Shown here: positions 44,156 through 52,978 of the stretch, one piece after another
Position numbering within the stretch: position 1 is the first letter of the stretch
Layout of the letters: the number at the start of each line of letters is the position of its first letter
NCBI RefSeq assembly: GCF_000379125.1
Contig: NZ_KB900626.1
Span: 3,172,667-3,236,666 of the forward strand
Source: Methylosinus sp. LW4
Lineage (GTDB): Bacteria; Pseudomonadota; Alphaproteobacteria; Rhizobiales; Beijerinckiaceae
Reading direction: 5' to 3'
Length of the DNA: 64,000 nt
Position numbers and translations under genes: made by a program
The notes under the pieces: generated by a model
What the model saw: the letters and a program-made list of their open reading frames with translations, nothing else
Database searches by the model: none
What the model was told of the DNA's origin: nothing

Positions 44156-44497
44156 ATGACGGATGGCGGAAATCCCGCAGGCGCGCCCGCCGCGATCGAT
44201 TGGGCGCATCTCGCGCGCCAGACGATGGGCGATGCGGAACTCGAAGCCGAGCTGCTGACGCTTTTCCTCGCCCAGGCCGACGAGTTCGACGGCAAGCTCA
44301 CGGCGGCGGCCACCGACAAGGCGCGACTCGATCTCGCCCACACGCTCAAGGGCGCGGCGCGCGCCATCGGCGCCTTCGCGCTCGGCGACGCAGCGGAGGA
44401 CTATGAGTCCGCCCTGGCGGAGCCGGAGCGGCGACGGGCGCTCAGCGCGCGGCTGGCCGAGGCGCAGCTGGCGATCACGTCCCGGCTCGCTCGGTGA
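44156..44497 (+). CDS. Hpt (histidine phosphotransfer) domain protein
   Basis: 113 aa. The segment LDLAHTLKGAARAIGAFALG contains the phospho-accepting His with the family pattern H-x-L-K-G-x-A-x-x-x-G. Flanking helices (DAELEAELLTLFLAQADEFD; DAAEDYESALAEPERRRALS) complete a four-helix bundle. It would relay phosphate between a hybrid kinase and a response regulator; no such partner is in the window. The ATG at 44156 follows GAGAGGGG at good spacing. Sharing a control region with the giant polar protein gene is suggestive of a cell-cycle or polarity link, but that is inference. Confidence 0.85.
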   Translation: MTDGGNPAGAPAAIDWAHLARQTMGDAELEAELLTLFLAQADEFDGKLTAAATDKARLDLAHTLKGAARAIGAFALGDAAEDYESALAEPERRRALSARLAEAQLAITSRLAR

Positions 44498-44501
44498 GGC
44501 A

Positions 44502-44729
44502 TCAGAGCTGGCCGCCATCGATCGATCGCACCTCCGCGGTCGAGGGCGCCCTTATGCTGGCGTTGAGCTTGCGCAGCATGATGAGGCACTGCTCCTTGAC
44601 CTGCTCGTCGCGGACGGAGTCGGCGACCTTGGCGAGGTGGCAGAAGGCGATGGCGCGCTGAGAGACGATGTCCTCATATTCGGAAGGGTCACTCAGATCG
44701 ACCGTATGATCGCTCGTCTCGTCGGTCAT
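44502..44729 (-). CDS. Small hypothetical protein, 75 aa
   Basis: An acidic start (MTDETSDHTVDLSDPSEYED) is followed by two helices (IVSQRAIAFCHLAKVADSVR; EQVKEQCLIMLRKLNASIR). No membrane segment. I do not recognise a family. It is convergent with the Hpt gene, only 4 bp apart, and has a modest ribosome-binding site (AGAGG, long spacing). Confidence 0.65.
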   Translation of the reverse strand: MTDETSDHTVDLSDPSEYEDIVSQRAIAFCHLAKVADSVRDEQVKEQCLIMLRKLNASIRAPSTAEVRSIDGGQL

Positions 44730-44840
44730 GATGTAGCGGAACCTCTGGTTTGTCGTATCGGGTTGCCCCGGACACTGCCGCGCAATTGTGGTCGCGGCTT
44801 GGCCGAACGCGCAGAGCGCCTTGTTCTAGCGAAAGCTTCG

Positions 44841-45905
44841 CTATTTCCAGCGAAAGCGCAGCGAGAGCAGGGACAACCAGCGCCGCCAGAAGGACGGGCG
44901 CCAGAACATCACGGCGGCGATCTGCAGCTTCTGCTCCGCAAAAGGCGCGCCGGACGCGGCCGGCAGCAGCGTCTTCTCCTGCGGCAGGGCGGCGAGGGCG
45001 CTCTCCTCATCCGGCATGGCGATCTCGAGATCGTGGTCGGCCCAAGGGCGCTGGCGCGAATAATGGAGGAGGATGAGATTGGGCACGATCTCGCGCATGC
45101 TCGATTGCGCCGTGCGGGCGAAAGCGCGCCCGCCCGCCGATATGCGATAGACGCCGCTCTCATTGGTCGAGCGCAGCAGCAGGCCCGCGAGCCGGCCGCG
45201 GCCGGGCCAGCGGCTGGCCCCCGGCCGGGCGATCTCCAGAAAGCTCCCGGAGAAGACCGTCGATGCGATCTCCACTCTGCGGCAGCTTCCCTGCGGCTCG
45301 GCCTGCGATGCGGAGACATAATCGAAAATAGGCGCGTGAAGCCGGCTCGCCCGCGGAACCGGAACGGCGCCGCCGGAAATGAGATCGGCCACGACCTTCG
45401 CGCATCGCACCGAGGCCTCCTCGGTGAGATGATGCGGATCGACGAAATCCTCCGCGCGCTCCTCGCCGAAGATCGTCGCAGGCGTCACGCAGGGGGCCAT
45501 GCCATGCGCCGCGGCGATGCGGCGATAGACGCGATCGATGCGCCGCACGAAGGCGGAGAGGCGCCGTCCGCCTGTCGGGCGCGGACGCAGGCACAAGAAC
45601 AGCAGAGGGACGCCGCGTTCCGCGCAATGCTGCGCGACGCCGGCGAGCGCATCGTGAACCAGCGCGGTGGTGGTGAAGCCGGCGTCCAGCAGAATGACGT
45701 CGTTGAGCGCATATTCGAAAACGACGAGATCGGGCGGCGCCTCGCCGCGCCGCTCCGCCTCGATGAGCCGGGCGAGGCCGTAGAGAGAGCCGACCGCGCC
45801 GAGAAAACGGTTGGTGATCTCATGCTCCGGCATGAGCCCCTGCAATTGGGCGGCCCAGCCGAAATAGACCCCGGCGTTGGACCCGCCGAGCAGCATCACT
45901 CTCAT
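44841..45905 (-). CDS. SGNH/GDSL-type hydrolase domain protein
   Basis: 354 aa. The N-terminal block MRVMLLGGSNAGVYFGWAAQ has the G-x-S-N form of block I, VVFEYALNDVILLDAGF contains the block III Asn, and FVDPHHLTEEASVRC near residue 180 contains the catalytic D-x-x-H pair. The second half is beta-rich and unassigned. These enzymes often remove or move O-acyl groups on polysaccharides. It is second in a minus-strand pair, 33 bp after the methyltransferase gene, which suggests a common role in surface-sugar modification. Confidence 0.8.
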   Translation of the reverse strand: MRVMLLGGSNAGVYFGWAAQLQGLMPEHEITNRFLGAVGSLYGLARLIEAERRGEAPPDLVVFEYALNDVILLDAGFTTTALVHDALAGVAQHCAERGVPLLFLCLRPRPTGGRRLSAFVRRIDRVYRRIAAAHGMAPCVTPATIFGEERAEDFVDPHHLTEEASVRCAKVVADLISGGAVPVPRASRLHAPIFDYVSASQAEPQGSCRRVEIASTVFSGSFLEIARPGASRWPGRGRLAGLLLRSTNESGVYRISAGGRAFARTAQSSMREIVPNLILLHYSRQRPWADHDLEIAMPDEESALAALPQEKTLLPAASGAPFAEQKLQIAAVMFWRPSFWRRWLSLLSLRFRWK

Positions 45906-45938
45906 ATCGCCTTCCCGCTCCGGCCCCCGGCCCGCGCC

Positions 45939-46766
45939 TTACGATGACTTCCGCGCGAAGATCGATATGGCCGGGCCGAAGAAATGGTCTGGATCGTCGT
46001 GATTGGTCCGAATGTCGTCGAAGCCGAGCGCCCGCAGCGCGGCGAGGAGATCGTCCTTGTCGAGCCAGCGATGATCGTCGCGCATGCCGCCGCAAAAGGC
46101 CGGATTGCCCTGCGTCCTCACATAGCTGCGCGGATAGGCGCGCACCGTCACGCCGTGAAAGGAGAGGATTTCCGGCTCCTTCGCCATGACGCTGCGCCGC
46201 GGATCGGAGATCGGCATGGCGTCCGAGACGACATGCGTCCAGATGAACACGGAAGAAGCGCGCTGCGCGATCAGCTCCAGCAGCCGCAGCGGATCATGCT
46301 GATGATAGAGCACGCCGGAGGCGACGATGAGATCATAGCTCTTCTCGGTCTGCTCCAGCCATTTGACGAAATCGCCCAGCCAGAAGCGCGCCTTCTGCAT
46401 CCGCAGAATCTCCTTGGCGACGAGACAGCGCATGAAGGCGAGCTGATTGGCCTCCACCGCGTCCACCACCGCGCCGGCGTTCTCCAGCATATAGGTGTGG
46501 CCGGCCTCCAGCGGGCCGAGCTCCAGAACCTCGCGGCCCTCCAGCGACCCGAAACATTCGACGGCCCAGAAAATCCGCTGATCGTAATAGGTCGGGACAA
46601 TGCCGGCCGTCACCCCGAAGGCCTCGGGGAAAGCGGTGCTCCAGCCGGGAATGGCGTCTATGGCGTTCTGATGCGTGGGGAGCGCGTCGACATAGCGGTC
46701 GAAGGTCCGCTCCTTGCGCTCGAATAATTTCCGCAAATTGCCCAAACCGAATGCGCGACCCGACAT
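45939..46766 (-). CDS. Class I SAM-dependent methyltransferase
   Basis: 275 aa. The SAM-binding motif is GREVLELGPLEAGHTYMLEN, followed by the acidic motif DAVEANQLAFMRC and the post-motif SYDLIVASGVLYHQHDPLRL. The last stretch resembles the Methyltransf_9/CmoB-like group, which is frequent in polysaccharide and secondary-metabolite clusters. The substrate is unknown. It is upstream of the SGNH hydrolase gene on the same strand and probably in one operon. Start ATG at 46766. Confidence 0.85.
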   Translation of the reverse strand: MSGRAFGLGNLRKLFERKERTFDRYVDALPTHQNAIDAIPGWSTAFPEAFGVTAGIVPTYYDQRIFWAVECFGSLEGREVLELGPLEAGHTYMLENAGAVVDAVEANQLAFMRCLVAKEILRMQKARFWLGDFVKWLEQTEKSYDLIVASGVLYHQHDPLRLLELIAQRASSVFIWTHVVSDAMPISDPRRSVMAKEPEILSFHGVTVRAYPRSYVRTQGNPAFCGGMRDDHRWLDKDDLLAALRALGFDDIRTNHDDPDHFFGPAISIFARKSS

Positions 46767-47005
46767 ATTTCGTTCCCATGCCCGCTCGAGCGCCCGCCTC
46801 TTTCGAAACCGGCGCGACTCTATCTTAGCAGCAGGCGAGAGACAGGAATTATCCGAATCTTTGCCGTCCGCGCGTTTCCACCCTCTTCGGGCGAAGGCGC
46901 GCGCGAGGCGATCGGCGATCTTCAGGATGGGGAGGGCCTTGCGAGCCGCCCGAGGCCAGGCCGCTACGAAAGCCGTTCTGTTAGAAGCCTCGACGAAGAG
47001 AGGCT

Positions 47006-47090
47006 TGGTGCGGTCGAGAGGACTCGAACCTCCACTGGTTGCCCAACTAGCACCTCAAGCTAGCGCGTCTACCAATTCCGCCACGACCGC
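47006..47090 (-). tRNA. tRNA-Leu(GAG)
   Basis: Read on the minus strand: acceptor GCGGTCG pairs with CGACCGC, followed by discriminator A and an encoded CCA. The anticodon arm CTAGC-TTGAGGT-GCTAG gives anticodon GAG. The long variable arm (TTGGGCAACCA region) is typical of tRNA-Leu, and the T arm is GGAGG-TTCGAGT-CCTCT. It decodes CUC/CUU. It lies between the methyltransferase and Ntn-hydrolase genes. Confidence 0.96.
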
Positions 47091-47170
47091 GCCGGGGCGC
47101 TGATCGAAACCAAAGCGCCGGCAGGCGGCCCGTCTAACAAAAAGCCTCCCCCATGACAAGGCGCTTCGCC

Positions 47171-48274
47171 TCAATGTTTTGGAAATTCGACAGGCGCGAT
47201 CCGGGAGGAGGGCCGCAGAGGGGCCGCCCGCACGCTGCGGCCCTCGAGCTCCGACTTGGTGAGATCTATGCTGCGGAGGGTCTGATTGTCATAGCTCTTC
47301 ACATAATAGACGCGGCCGGAGAGATCGGCGATCGACGACCATTGCGTGAACTCGAAGCGCGACGTGTCCTGCGGGGCGACGCGCACCAGCCCAAGCGGAA
47401 TGTCGAAATTATTGAGGATGTGCTCGGCGAGGCGCACCGCGCCGGCGGCGTCCTTCTGCGGCTCGGCGGAGAGGGTCATGCCGACGGCGCGCACGAATCG
47501 CGACGGCGGGGTAGGGTCGCCCGGCACGCCGATGAGGCCGGAGCCGGCACCCAGCGGCGCGAAGCTCTCCCCGGCGATCTTCAGCGGCGGCGCGTCCACC
47601 GGCGAGAGCTTCACATAATTGCGCAGATTGGTGAGGTGCCAGTCGAAGGAGGGGGCGTTGGTGACGACGCCGAGCGGATTCTCATAGATTTTCAGCCGCC
47701 CGCCGATGGGCTCGACGACCAGCGAGGCGCCGCTGGCGTCATGCAGCGTGTAATGAAAGGGCGGGACGATTCCGAGGTTCGGCTGCACGATATCGACGAT
47801 GGCGATCGTGTCCAGCGCCGCGCGCAGCTCCTCGACGCTGGCGAAATTGCCCAGCGCCCAGGTGAGGAAGTCCCAAGGGGCCAGCGCATGGCCGGCGTCG
47901 GCGGTCTTGGGATCGGCGTAGCCGGCGAAGCCCGGAAAATAGAGAATGCCGCCGGCGAGGCCTTTTTCATTCATGCCGTCGACGACCACCGGCAGGCCGA
48001 AGGCGTTGAGCCCGGCGATCGCATAGCGGGATTTCCAACCCCAGCCGGGCTTGCCGTCCGGCCCCGTCGCCCGCGCGGCGTGATTGCGCGGAATGACGAT
48101 CGCCTCCGATTCCAATGGAAAGCCGAACTCCAGCGTGCGGCCATAGACGCGCGCGCCATCGGCGGCCTTCAGCAGAAAGCTCGTGCAGGCCCCGGCCGGC
48201 GCGAGCGCGAGGGCCAGAGCGAGCGGCGCGAGCGCGAGCCGCCCCAACGCCCGACGAAAAGACTTCGCAGCCAT
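47171..48274 (-). CDS. Exported linear amide C-N hydrolase (choloylglycine hydrolase/penicillin V acylase family)
   Basis: Ntn hydrolase. A signal peptide (LALAPLALALALAPAGA) ends directly before Cys30, which becomes the N-terminal nucleophile after processing (CTSFLLKAADGARVYGRTLE). Other marks are IAGLNAFGLPVVVDGMNEKG, ENPLGVVTNAPSFDWHLTNL (conserved Asn) and the late RFEFTQWSSIADLSGRVYYV. Bacterial relatives include penicillin V acylases and bile-salt hydrolases; in Gram-negative environmental bacteria some cleave acyl-homoserine lactones. Substrate unknown. ATG at 48274 with GAGAGG upstream. Confidence 0.9.
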   Translation of the reverse strand: MAAKSFRRALGRLALAPLALALALAPAGACTSFLLKAADGARVYGRTLEFGFPLESEAIVIPRNHAARATGPDGKPGWGWKSRYAIAGLNAFGLPVVVDGMNEKGLAGGILYFPGFAGYADPKTADAGHALAPWDFLTWALGNFASVEELRAALDTIAIVDIVQPNLGIVPPFHYTLHDASGASLVVEPIGGRLKIYENPLGVVTNAPSFDWHLTNLRNYVKLSPVDAPPLKIAGESFAPLGAGSGLIGVPGDPTPPSRFVRAVGMTLSAEPQKDAAGAVRLAEHILNNFDIPLGLVRVAPQDTSRFEFTQWSSIADLSGRVYYVKSYDNQTLRSIDLTKSELEGRSVRAAPLRPSSRIAPVEFPKH

Positions 48275-48547
48275 TTTCCTCTCCGAAATGATTCTTTGCG
48301 GGAGAAATAGGCCGGCTGGGCGCGCGGGGACGGGCGCGGCGGGCGAAAAGCGGAGAACGGCCTCGAGGCATTATGGCGGCGAATGGAAAAATTCCCCGCA
48401 ATTCTTCCCGACGTGCGCCGGCGCATAGATTTCAAGGCGACATTAACCAATAAGAGCAATGCAGGCGAGGGCGAGGCTCTGTCCAGTTCGGACCAGAGCG
48501 TTATGTGCTCGAGCAATGTGTTCGTGTGTGTCAGGAGTTTTCGCGTC

Positions 48548-50140
48548 ATGTCGGAAGTCGCTGCTGTAGCCCGCAGCCGCAGGGTCTGCCTTCGCGCCTT
48601 TTCCGCGGCCTGCGCCGCGAGCGTCGCCGCCTCGGTTCTCGCCCTAGAGGCGCGGCCCGCATCCGCGCTCGGCTATTCCGCCGATTCTCCCGTGGGCGAA
48701 GCGCCCAAGGCGCCGCGCAAGCGCGGCAAGCGCGGAACCTCCTCCGAGGCCAAGCCGGCCGAGAATACGAGCCTCGCGCGGCCGCTGTTCGCAGTCGTGT
48801 CGCTCGGCGGGCAACATATTTCCATCTATAATCACAATGGCCTCGTGGATCGCTCGGTCATCTCCACCGGCGTGCCCGGCCATCCGACGCCGGAAGGCAT
48901 GTTCACCATTCTCGGCCGCGAGCGCTTCCACCGCTCCAATCTCTATTCCGGCGCGCCCATGCCCTACATGCAGCGCATCACCTGGTCCGGCGTCGCCATG
49001 CATACCGGCCATGTGACTGGCCATCCCGCCTCGCACGGCTGCATCCGCCTGCCGGACTCCTTCGCGCAGAAGCTGTGGGGCATGACCCGCATCGGCGAGC
49101 GCGTCGTCATCGCGCCCTATGATCTTTCGCCGAGCGAAATCTCGCATCCCGCTTTGCCCACGCCCAAGATGCGCTCGCCCACGGAAGCCTCGGCCGCGAC
49201 GCTCGCCGACGCTGGCCTGCGCGACGGCTTCGCCGATGGCGGCGCGGCGCCGCTGCTCAATCCGCGTCGCTACGCCGAGCAGCTGAAGACGAAAGCTGCG
49301 GCCGACGCCGCGGCCGCCTCCAAGGCGGCGACGGAAGCCTCGGTCGCTCTCAACGCCAAGCGGCAGCAGGCCGCCCGCGCCTCCGTCGAGCTGCGATCGG
49401 CCGAAGCCGCCGAGGCGAGCGCCCGCGCCAAGGCGGAAGCCGCAGCCAAGGCCGCCGACGCCGCCGCCGCCAAGCGTCAGGATGTGGCGACCGCCAAGCC
49501 GGAGCTGCCCACCAATGACGGCGCGAGCCCGGCCGAGGCCGCCAAGGCCAAAGCGGAGGCCGCGCTCGCCGAAGCCAAGACCCGGCTCGAGGCCGCCAAG
49601 ACCGCCTATGACGCCAGCGACGCGGAAGTCGTGGAGGCGGGCCGCCGCTCCCGCGAGGCGGCGGAAGCCTCCTCCGCCGCCGCCAAGGCGGAGAAGGACG
49701 CGCAATTGCGCGCCGCGCCCATCTCCATTCTGGTGAGCAAGAAGAATCAGCGCATCTATGTGCGCCAGGGGCTGACGCCGATCTTCGACGCGCCGGCGAC
49801 GATCCGCGAGCCGGAACGCCCGCTGGGCTCGCATCTCTATATCGCAACGGCGAGCGGCGAGAATGGCGCGCTGAAATGGTCGGTTCTGTCCATGCCGCCG
49901 CGCATCGCCGAAGCGCGCGCCGCGCATAAGAAGAAGGGATTGGTGGAGGAGCGCAGCGTCGCCACGCTGGGCGCGGCCTCCAGCGCCGCCGAGGCGCTGG
50001 ACCGTCTCGAGCTCTCGGACGATGTGCGCCAGCAGATCGCCGATCGCCTGTGGCTCGGCGGCTCGATCATCATCTCCGATCAAGGCCCGAGCTCGGAGAC
50101 CGGCGCCGTCGGCACCGATCTCACCGTGAAATTCCGCTGA
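48548..50140 (+). CDS. L,D-transpeptidase (YkuD) with Ala-rich coiled coil and extra C-terminal domain
   Basis: 530 aa, secreted. After an Ala-rich signal region comes the YkuD domain: FAVVSLGGQHISIYNHNGLV, TPEGMFTILGRERFHRS, and the catalytic motif HTGHVTGHPASHGCIRLP with His163 and Cys165. It would make 3-3 cross-links in peptidoglycan or attach proteins to it. Residues from about 245 to 390 form an Ala/Lys/Glu-rich coiled coil. A second domain follows (SILVSKKNQRIYVRQGLTPI; GSHLYIATASGENGALKWSV) that looks like a partial YkuD-type fold without the Cys motif. L,D-transpeptidases are important at the growing pole of Rhizobiales. The ATG at 48548 is favoured by the AGGAG upstream. Confidence 0.88.
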   Translation: MSEVAAVARSRRVCLRAFSAACAASVAASVLALEARPASALGYSADSPVGEAPKAPRKRGKRGTSSEAKPAENTSLARPLFAVVSLGGQHISIYNHNGLVDRSVISTGVPGHPTPEGMFTILGRERFHRSNLYSGAPMPYMQRITWSGVAMHTGHVTGHPASHGCIRLPDSFAQKLWGMTRIGERVVIAPYDLSPSEISHPALPTPKMRSPTEASAATLADAGLRDGFADGGAAPLLNPRRYAEQLKTKAAADAAAASKAATEASVALNAKRQQAARASVELRSAEAAEASARAKAEAAAKAADAAAAKRQDVATAKPELPTNDGASPAEAAKAKAEAALAEAKTRLEAAKTAYDASDAEVVEAGRRSREAAEASSAAAKAEKDAQLRAAPISILVSKKNQRIYVRQGLTPIFDAPATIREPERPLGSHLYIATASGENGALKWSVLSMPPRIAEARAAHKKKGLVEERSVATLGAASSAAEALDRLELSDDVRQQIADRLWLGGSIIISDQGPSSETGAVGTDLTVKFR

Positions 50141-50146
50141 GGGCGC

Positions 50147-50210
50147 GACGCGAGCCTGAAGGCTCGCGGTCCGAGGCGGGGACTGGACCGCGAGCCTTCA
50201 GGCTCGCGTC
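50147..50210. repeat. 26-bp perfect inverted repeat (double palindrome)
   Basis: Arms 50147-50172 and 50185-50210 are perfect inverted copies with a 12-nt loop. Each arm itself contains GCGAGCCT-GA-AGGCTCGC, so the DNA can fold as one long hairpin or two short ones. It lies between the convergent transpeptidase and fabI genes and probably acts as a two-way transcription barrier. Confidence 0.85.
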
Positions 50211-50229
50211 TGACCGCTCGCCCGGCGCC

Positions 50230-51108
50230 CTATTTCGCCTCTGTCGTATGCTGCGGCAGCAGGGCCAGCAGCGAGGCCATTTTCGGCGCGGCGCCGGGAT
50301 TCATCATGCCGACGACATGATAGCCGGCGTCGACATGCAGCACCTCGCCGGTGACGCCGCGCGCCATGGGCGAGAGCAGATAGACCGCCGTCTCGCCAAC
50401 TTCCTCGATCGTCACCACGCGGCGCAGCGGGGCGTTATATTCGTTCCAGCGCAGAATATAGCGGAAGTCGCCGATGCCCGAGGCCGCCAAAGTCTTGATC
50501 GGCCCGGCGGAAATCGCGTTCACGCGAATGTTCTTCTCGCCGAGATCGGCGGCGAGATAGCGCACGGAAGCCTCCAGCGCGGCCTTGGCGACGCCCATCA
50601 CATTGTAATGCGGCATCCATTTCTCGGCGCCGTAATAGGTGAGGGTGAGCAGCGAGCCGCCGTCCTTCATCAGCTTCTCGGCGCGCTGCGCGACGGCCGT
50701 GAAGGAAAAGCAGGAGATCAGCAGCGACTGCGTGAAATTCTCCGCCGTCGTGTCGACATAGCGGCCGTCGAGCTGATCCTTGTCCGAGAAGGCGAGGCAA
50801 TGGACGACGAAATCGATTTTGCCCCACAGCTTCTCGACCTCGGCGAAGACGGCGTCGATCGTCTCCGGCTCGGAGACGTCGCAGCGGCCGACGACGGTCG
50901 CGCCGATTTCGGCGGCGAGCGGGCGCACGCGCTTCTCCAGCGCCTCGACCTGGAAGGTGAGGGCGAGCTCGGCGCCGGCGTCGGCCGCGGCTTTGGCTAT
51001 GCCCCAGGCGATGGATTTATTATTGGCGACGCCGAGCACGAGGCCCCGCTTGCCAGCGAGAACGCCGCTGAAAATATTGCCGTTCGACGTCGGTTCCGGT
51101 TGCGACAT
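50230..51108 (-). CDS. fabI: Enoyl-[acyl-carrier-protein] reductase FabI
   Basis: NADH-dependent reduction of enoyl-ACP, the last step of each fatty-acid elongation cycle. It has the FabI-type cofactor motif LVLGVANNKSIAWGIAKAAA, the catalytic Tyr/Lys pair YYGAEKWMPHYNVMGVAKAA, and NAISAGPIKTLAASGI. 292 aa. The ATG at 51108 gives MSQPEPTSNGNIFSG; upstream in-frame codons look non-coding. Its ribosome-binding site is weak. Monocistronic. Confidence 0.96.
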   Translation of the reverse strand: MSQPEPTSNGNIFSGVLAGKRGLVLGVANNKSIAWGIAKAAADAGAELALTFQVEALEKRVRPLAAEIGATVVGRCDVSEPETIDAVFAEVEKLWGKIDFVVHCLAFSDKDQLDGRYVDTTAENFTQSLLISCFSFTAVAQRAEKLMKDGGSLLTLTYYGAEKWMPHYNVMGVAKAALEASVRYLAADLGEKNIRVNAISAGPIKTLAASGIGDFRYILRWNEYNAPLRRVVTIEEVGETAVYLLSPMARGVTGEVLHVDAGYHVVGMMNPGAAPKMASLLALLPQHTTEAK

Positions 51109-51439
51109 GGGAGCAATGGTCCATAAATCTGCGATCGAGAGGCGGGGTTCCGCCGCCTGTCGGCAACGCCGTTGGAGGGCTACGCGCAACATGCGCGCTC
51201 GAGGCGCGCATATCGGACGCTCAGCGCGCGCATGGGCGCGCGGGCTCGGGACGTGAGGCGGGGCGCAAGCGGGAAGACGCCCCGATGAGGCGTCGCTCGC
51301 GGCCCGACATACAAAAACAGATAAATCTCAGGGCGCGGAGATAGTCAATCGCGCCGGACTGGCATAATATCCGTGGGGAAAGAAACCGAACCAGCGCCGC
51401 GCGGGCGAGGCGTCAGGACCGCGCGAGACGGGCCGAGCG
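51109..51439. other. Intergenic region between fabI and the sigma-factor gene
   Basis: 331 bp without a gene, holding the divergent upstream regions of both. It includes a GACGCC-7 nt-GGCGTC hairpin at 51276-51294 and an AT-rich patch near 51306-51370 with CATAATAT at about 51363, which could be a -10 for the sigma-factor gene. Nothing else is recognisable. Confidence 0.4.
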
Positions 51440-51940
51440 ATGGGACAGGCGGAGGATTTCGACGAGACCTTGGAAAGGCTCACGCCGGGCCTGCGCCGCT
51501 ATGCACGCGCGCTGCTTTCCGGCGCCGCCAATGATCTCGCCGACGAGCTGGTCCACACGGCGCTGCAGACCACGGCCGACGAAGCCGGGCGCGAGGCGAC
51601 CGGCGCGGTTCTCGACCTTCGCGTCGATCTCTACGCCTCCTTGACCCTCGCCGCGCAACGTCGGCTGCGCTCCGCCGCGCCGCATCGTCCCTCTCTGCGT
51701 CAGCCGGCGATCATGCATCGCCTCGCCGATCTTCCTTTCGAGGAGCGGGAGACGCTTCTGCTCGTGGCGCTCGAGGGCTTCACTTATGAAGAGGTCGCCC
51801 GCATCACCCGCACCGATCGGCCGGTGGCGCTGATGCGGCTGATGCGCGCGCGCTCGGCGCTGACCGCGCTCGACCGCCATCCCTCGCCGGGAGCCGACGC
51901 CGGCCGCCGGCCGGGCCCGCATCTGCGCGTCGTGAAATAG
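51440..51940 (+). CDS. ECF-type RNA polymerase sigma factor
   Basis: 166 aa. Region 2-like helices (LRRYARALLSGAANDLADEL, VHTALQTT) precede region 4, LPFEERETLLLVALEGFTYE, EVARITRTDRPVALMRLMRA, the helix-turn-helix that reads the -35 element. The anti-sigma gene follows after 10 bp, the usual ECF arrangement. It is not the EcfG general stress sigma factor, because the partner is a single-pass membrane anti-sigma and no phyR/nepR is nearby. Its signal and regulon are unknown. Confidence 0.82.
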   Translation: MGQAEDFDETLERLTPGLRRYARALLSGAANDLADELVHTALQTTADEAGREATGAVLDLRVDLYASLTLAAQRRLRSAAPHRPSLRQPAIMHRLADLPFEERETLLLVALEGFTYEEVARITRTDRPVALMRLMRARSALTALDRHPSPGADAGRRPGPHLRVVK

Positions 51941-51950
51941 CGGGCCGCAA

Positions 51951-52829
51951 ATGACGAGCCCTCGGGAGCATGTCGACGAATCCGACCTGCATGCTTTCGT
52001 CGACGGCGAGCTCGACGCCGAGAATCGCCGGCGCATAGAGAATCATCTGCACGATCACGCCGAGGACGCGGCGCTGGTCGAGGGCTGGCGCCGGCAGAAT
52101 GCGGCGCTGCGCGCGGCCTTCGCCCAGACGGTGAAGGAGCCCCTGCCCGCCGGCTTGCGGACGGCCACGGTGACGAGCCTCACGCGCAGCTTCGGCTCCG
52201 GCGTCAATTGGGCGCGCTTCAGCCCCAGCAAGGGCGCCTCGCTGCGCGCCATGCGCCGCTCGGACACCAGCCGTCGGCCGCCGCGCCGACCAGCGATCGT
52301 CATGTCGCTGCTGACGCTGCTCGCCGGCGCCGTGGTGGCGGGAGCGGCGCTGCTGGCCTTCACCGGACCGGCCTCGCCGCCCTCCGCCCCGCAACGGGCC
52401 ATGATCGAGCCGCCGGGCCTCGTCGCCCATGCGCAGCTCGCCTATCTGACTTTCGCGCAGGATTCGCGGCCGGTGGAGATCGGCGCCGACCGCAAGGCCG
52501 AGCTTTCGAGCTGGCTCGGCGAGCGCGCCGGCTTCGGCCGCCTGCCGGACCTCGCCAATGCGGGCCTCGAGCTCGTCGGCGGCAGGCTCGTTCCGGGCGT
52601 GATCTCGCCGGCGGGCCTGCTGATCTATCAATCCGCCGCCGGCGTCCGCGCGGCGCTCTATTTCGAGCGCGCCGGCGGCGAGCGCCCATCGGCGCCGCCC
52701 AAGACCGCGCCCGGCCTCGCCGCGGTGGAATGGCGCGCGGCTGGCTTCGCCTTCGTCCTCATCGGCCCGCTCGCCGCAGAGACCGCGCGCGCCGCAGCCG
52801 AGAGCGCGGCCGGACAGGCGAGCCGCTGA
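51951..52829 (+). CDS. Transmembrane anti-sigma factor
   Basis: 292 aa. The N-terminal anti-sigma domain has VDESDLHAFVDGELDAENRR and RIENHLHDHAEDAALVEGWR, the form seen in membrane anti-sigma factors that lack a zinc CxxC. One membrane helix lies near residues 115-137 (VMSLLTLLAGAVVAGAALLA). The periplasmic C-terminal domain would sense the signal. It follows the ECF sigma gene by 10 bp and is inferred to hold that sigma factor at the membrane. Confidence 0.85.
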   Translation: MTSPREHVDESDLHAFVDGELDAENRRRIENHLHDHAEDAALVEGWRRQNAALRAAFAQTVKEPLPAGLRTATVTSLTRSFGSGVNWARFSPSKGASLRAMRRSDTSRRPPRRPAIVMSLLTLLAGAVVAGAALLAFTGPASPPSAPQRAMIEPPGLVAHAQLAYLTFAQDSRPVEIGADRKAELSSWLGERAGFGRLPDLANAGLELVGGRLVPGVISPAGLLIYQSAAGVRAALYFERAGGERPSAPPKTAPGLAAVEWRAAGFAFVLIGPLAAETARAAAESAAGQASR

Positions 52830-52978
52830 CGTCTCGGCGGGGGCCGGGGCCGACGCGGCGCCCCCTCTGGCATGTTTCCTTCACGCACTCGCACGGGTCG
52901 ACGGAATTGTCTCCGATTGGCACATCATTTCCGCGGCCTTGGCGGCCGCCCGAACCATTTGTCTCGAAAGGATCGGCT

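Noticed and set aside
52208..52978. 257-codon N-terminal extension of the AT3-GH16 gene
   Set aside because: It overlaps the anti-sigma gene in another frame and is Arg/Pro-rich; a good ATG with a ribosome-binding site exists at 52979.
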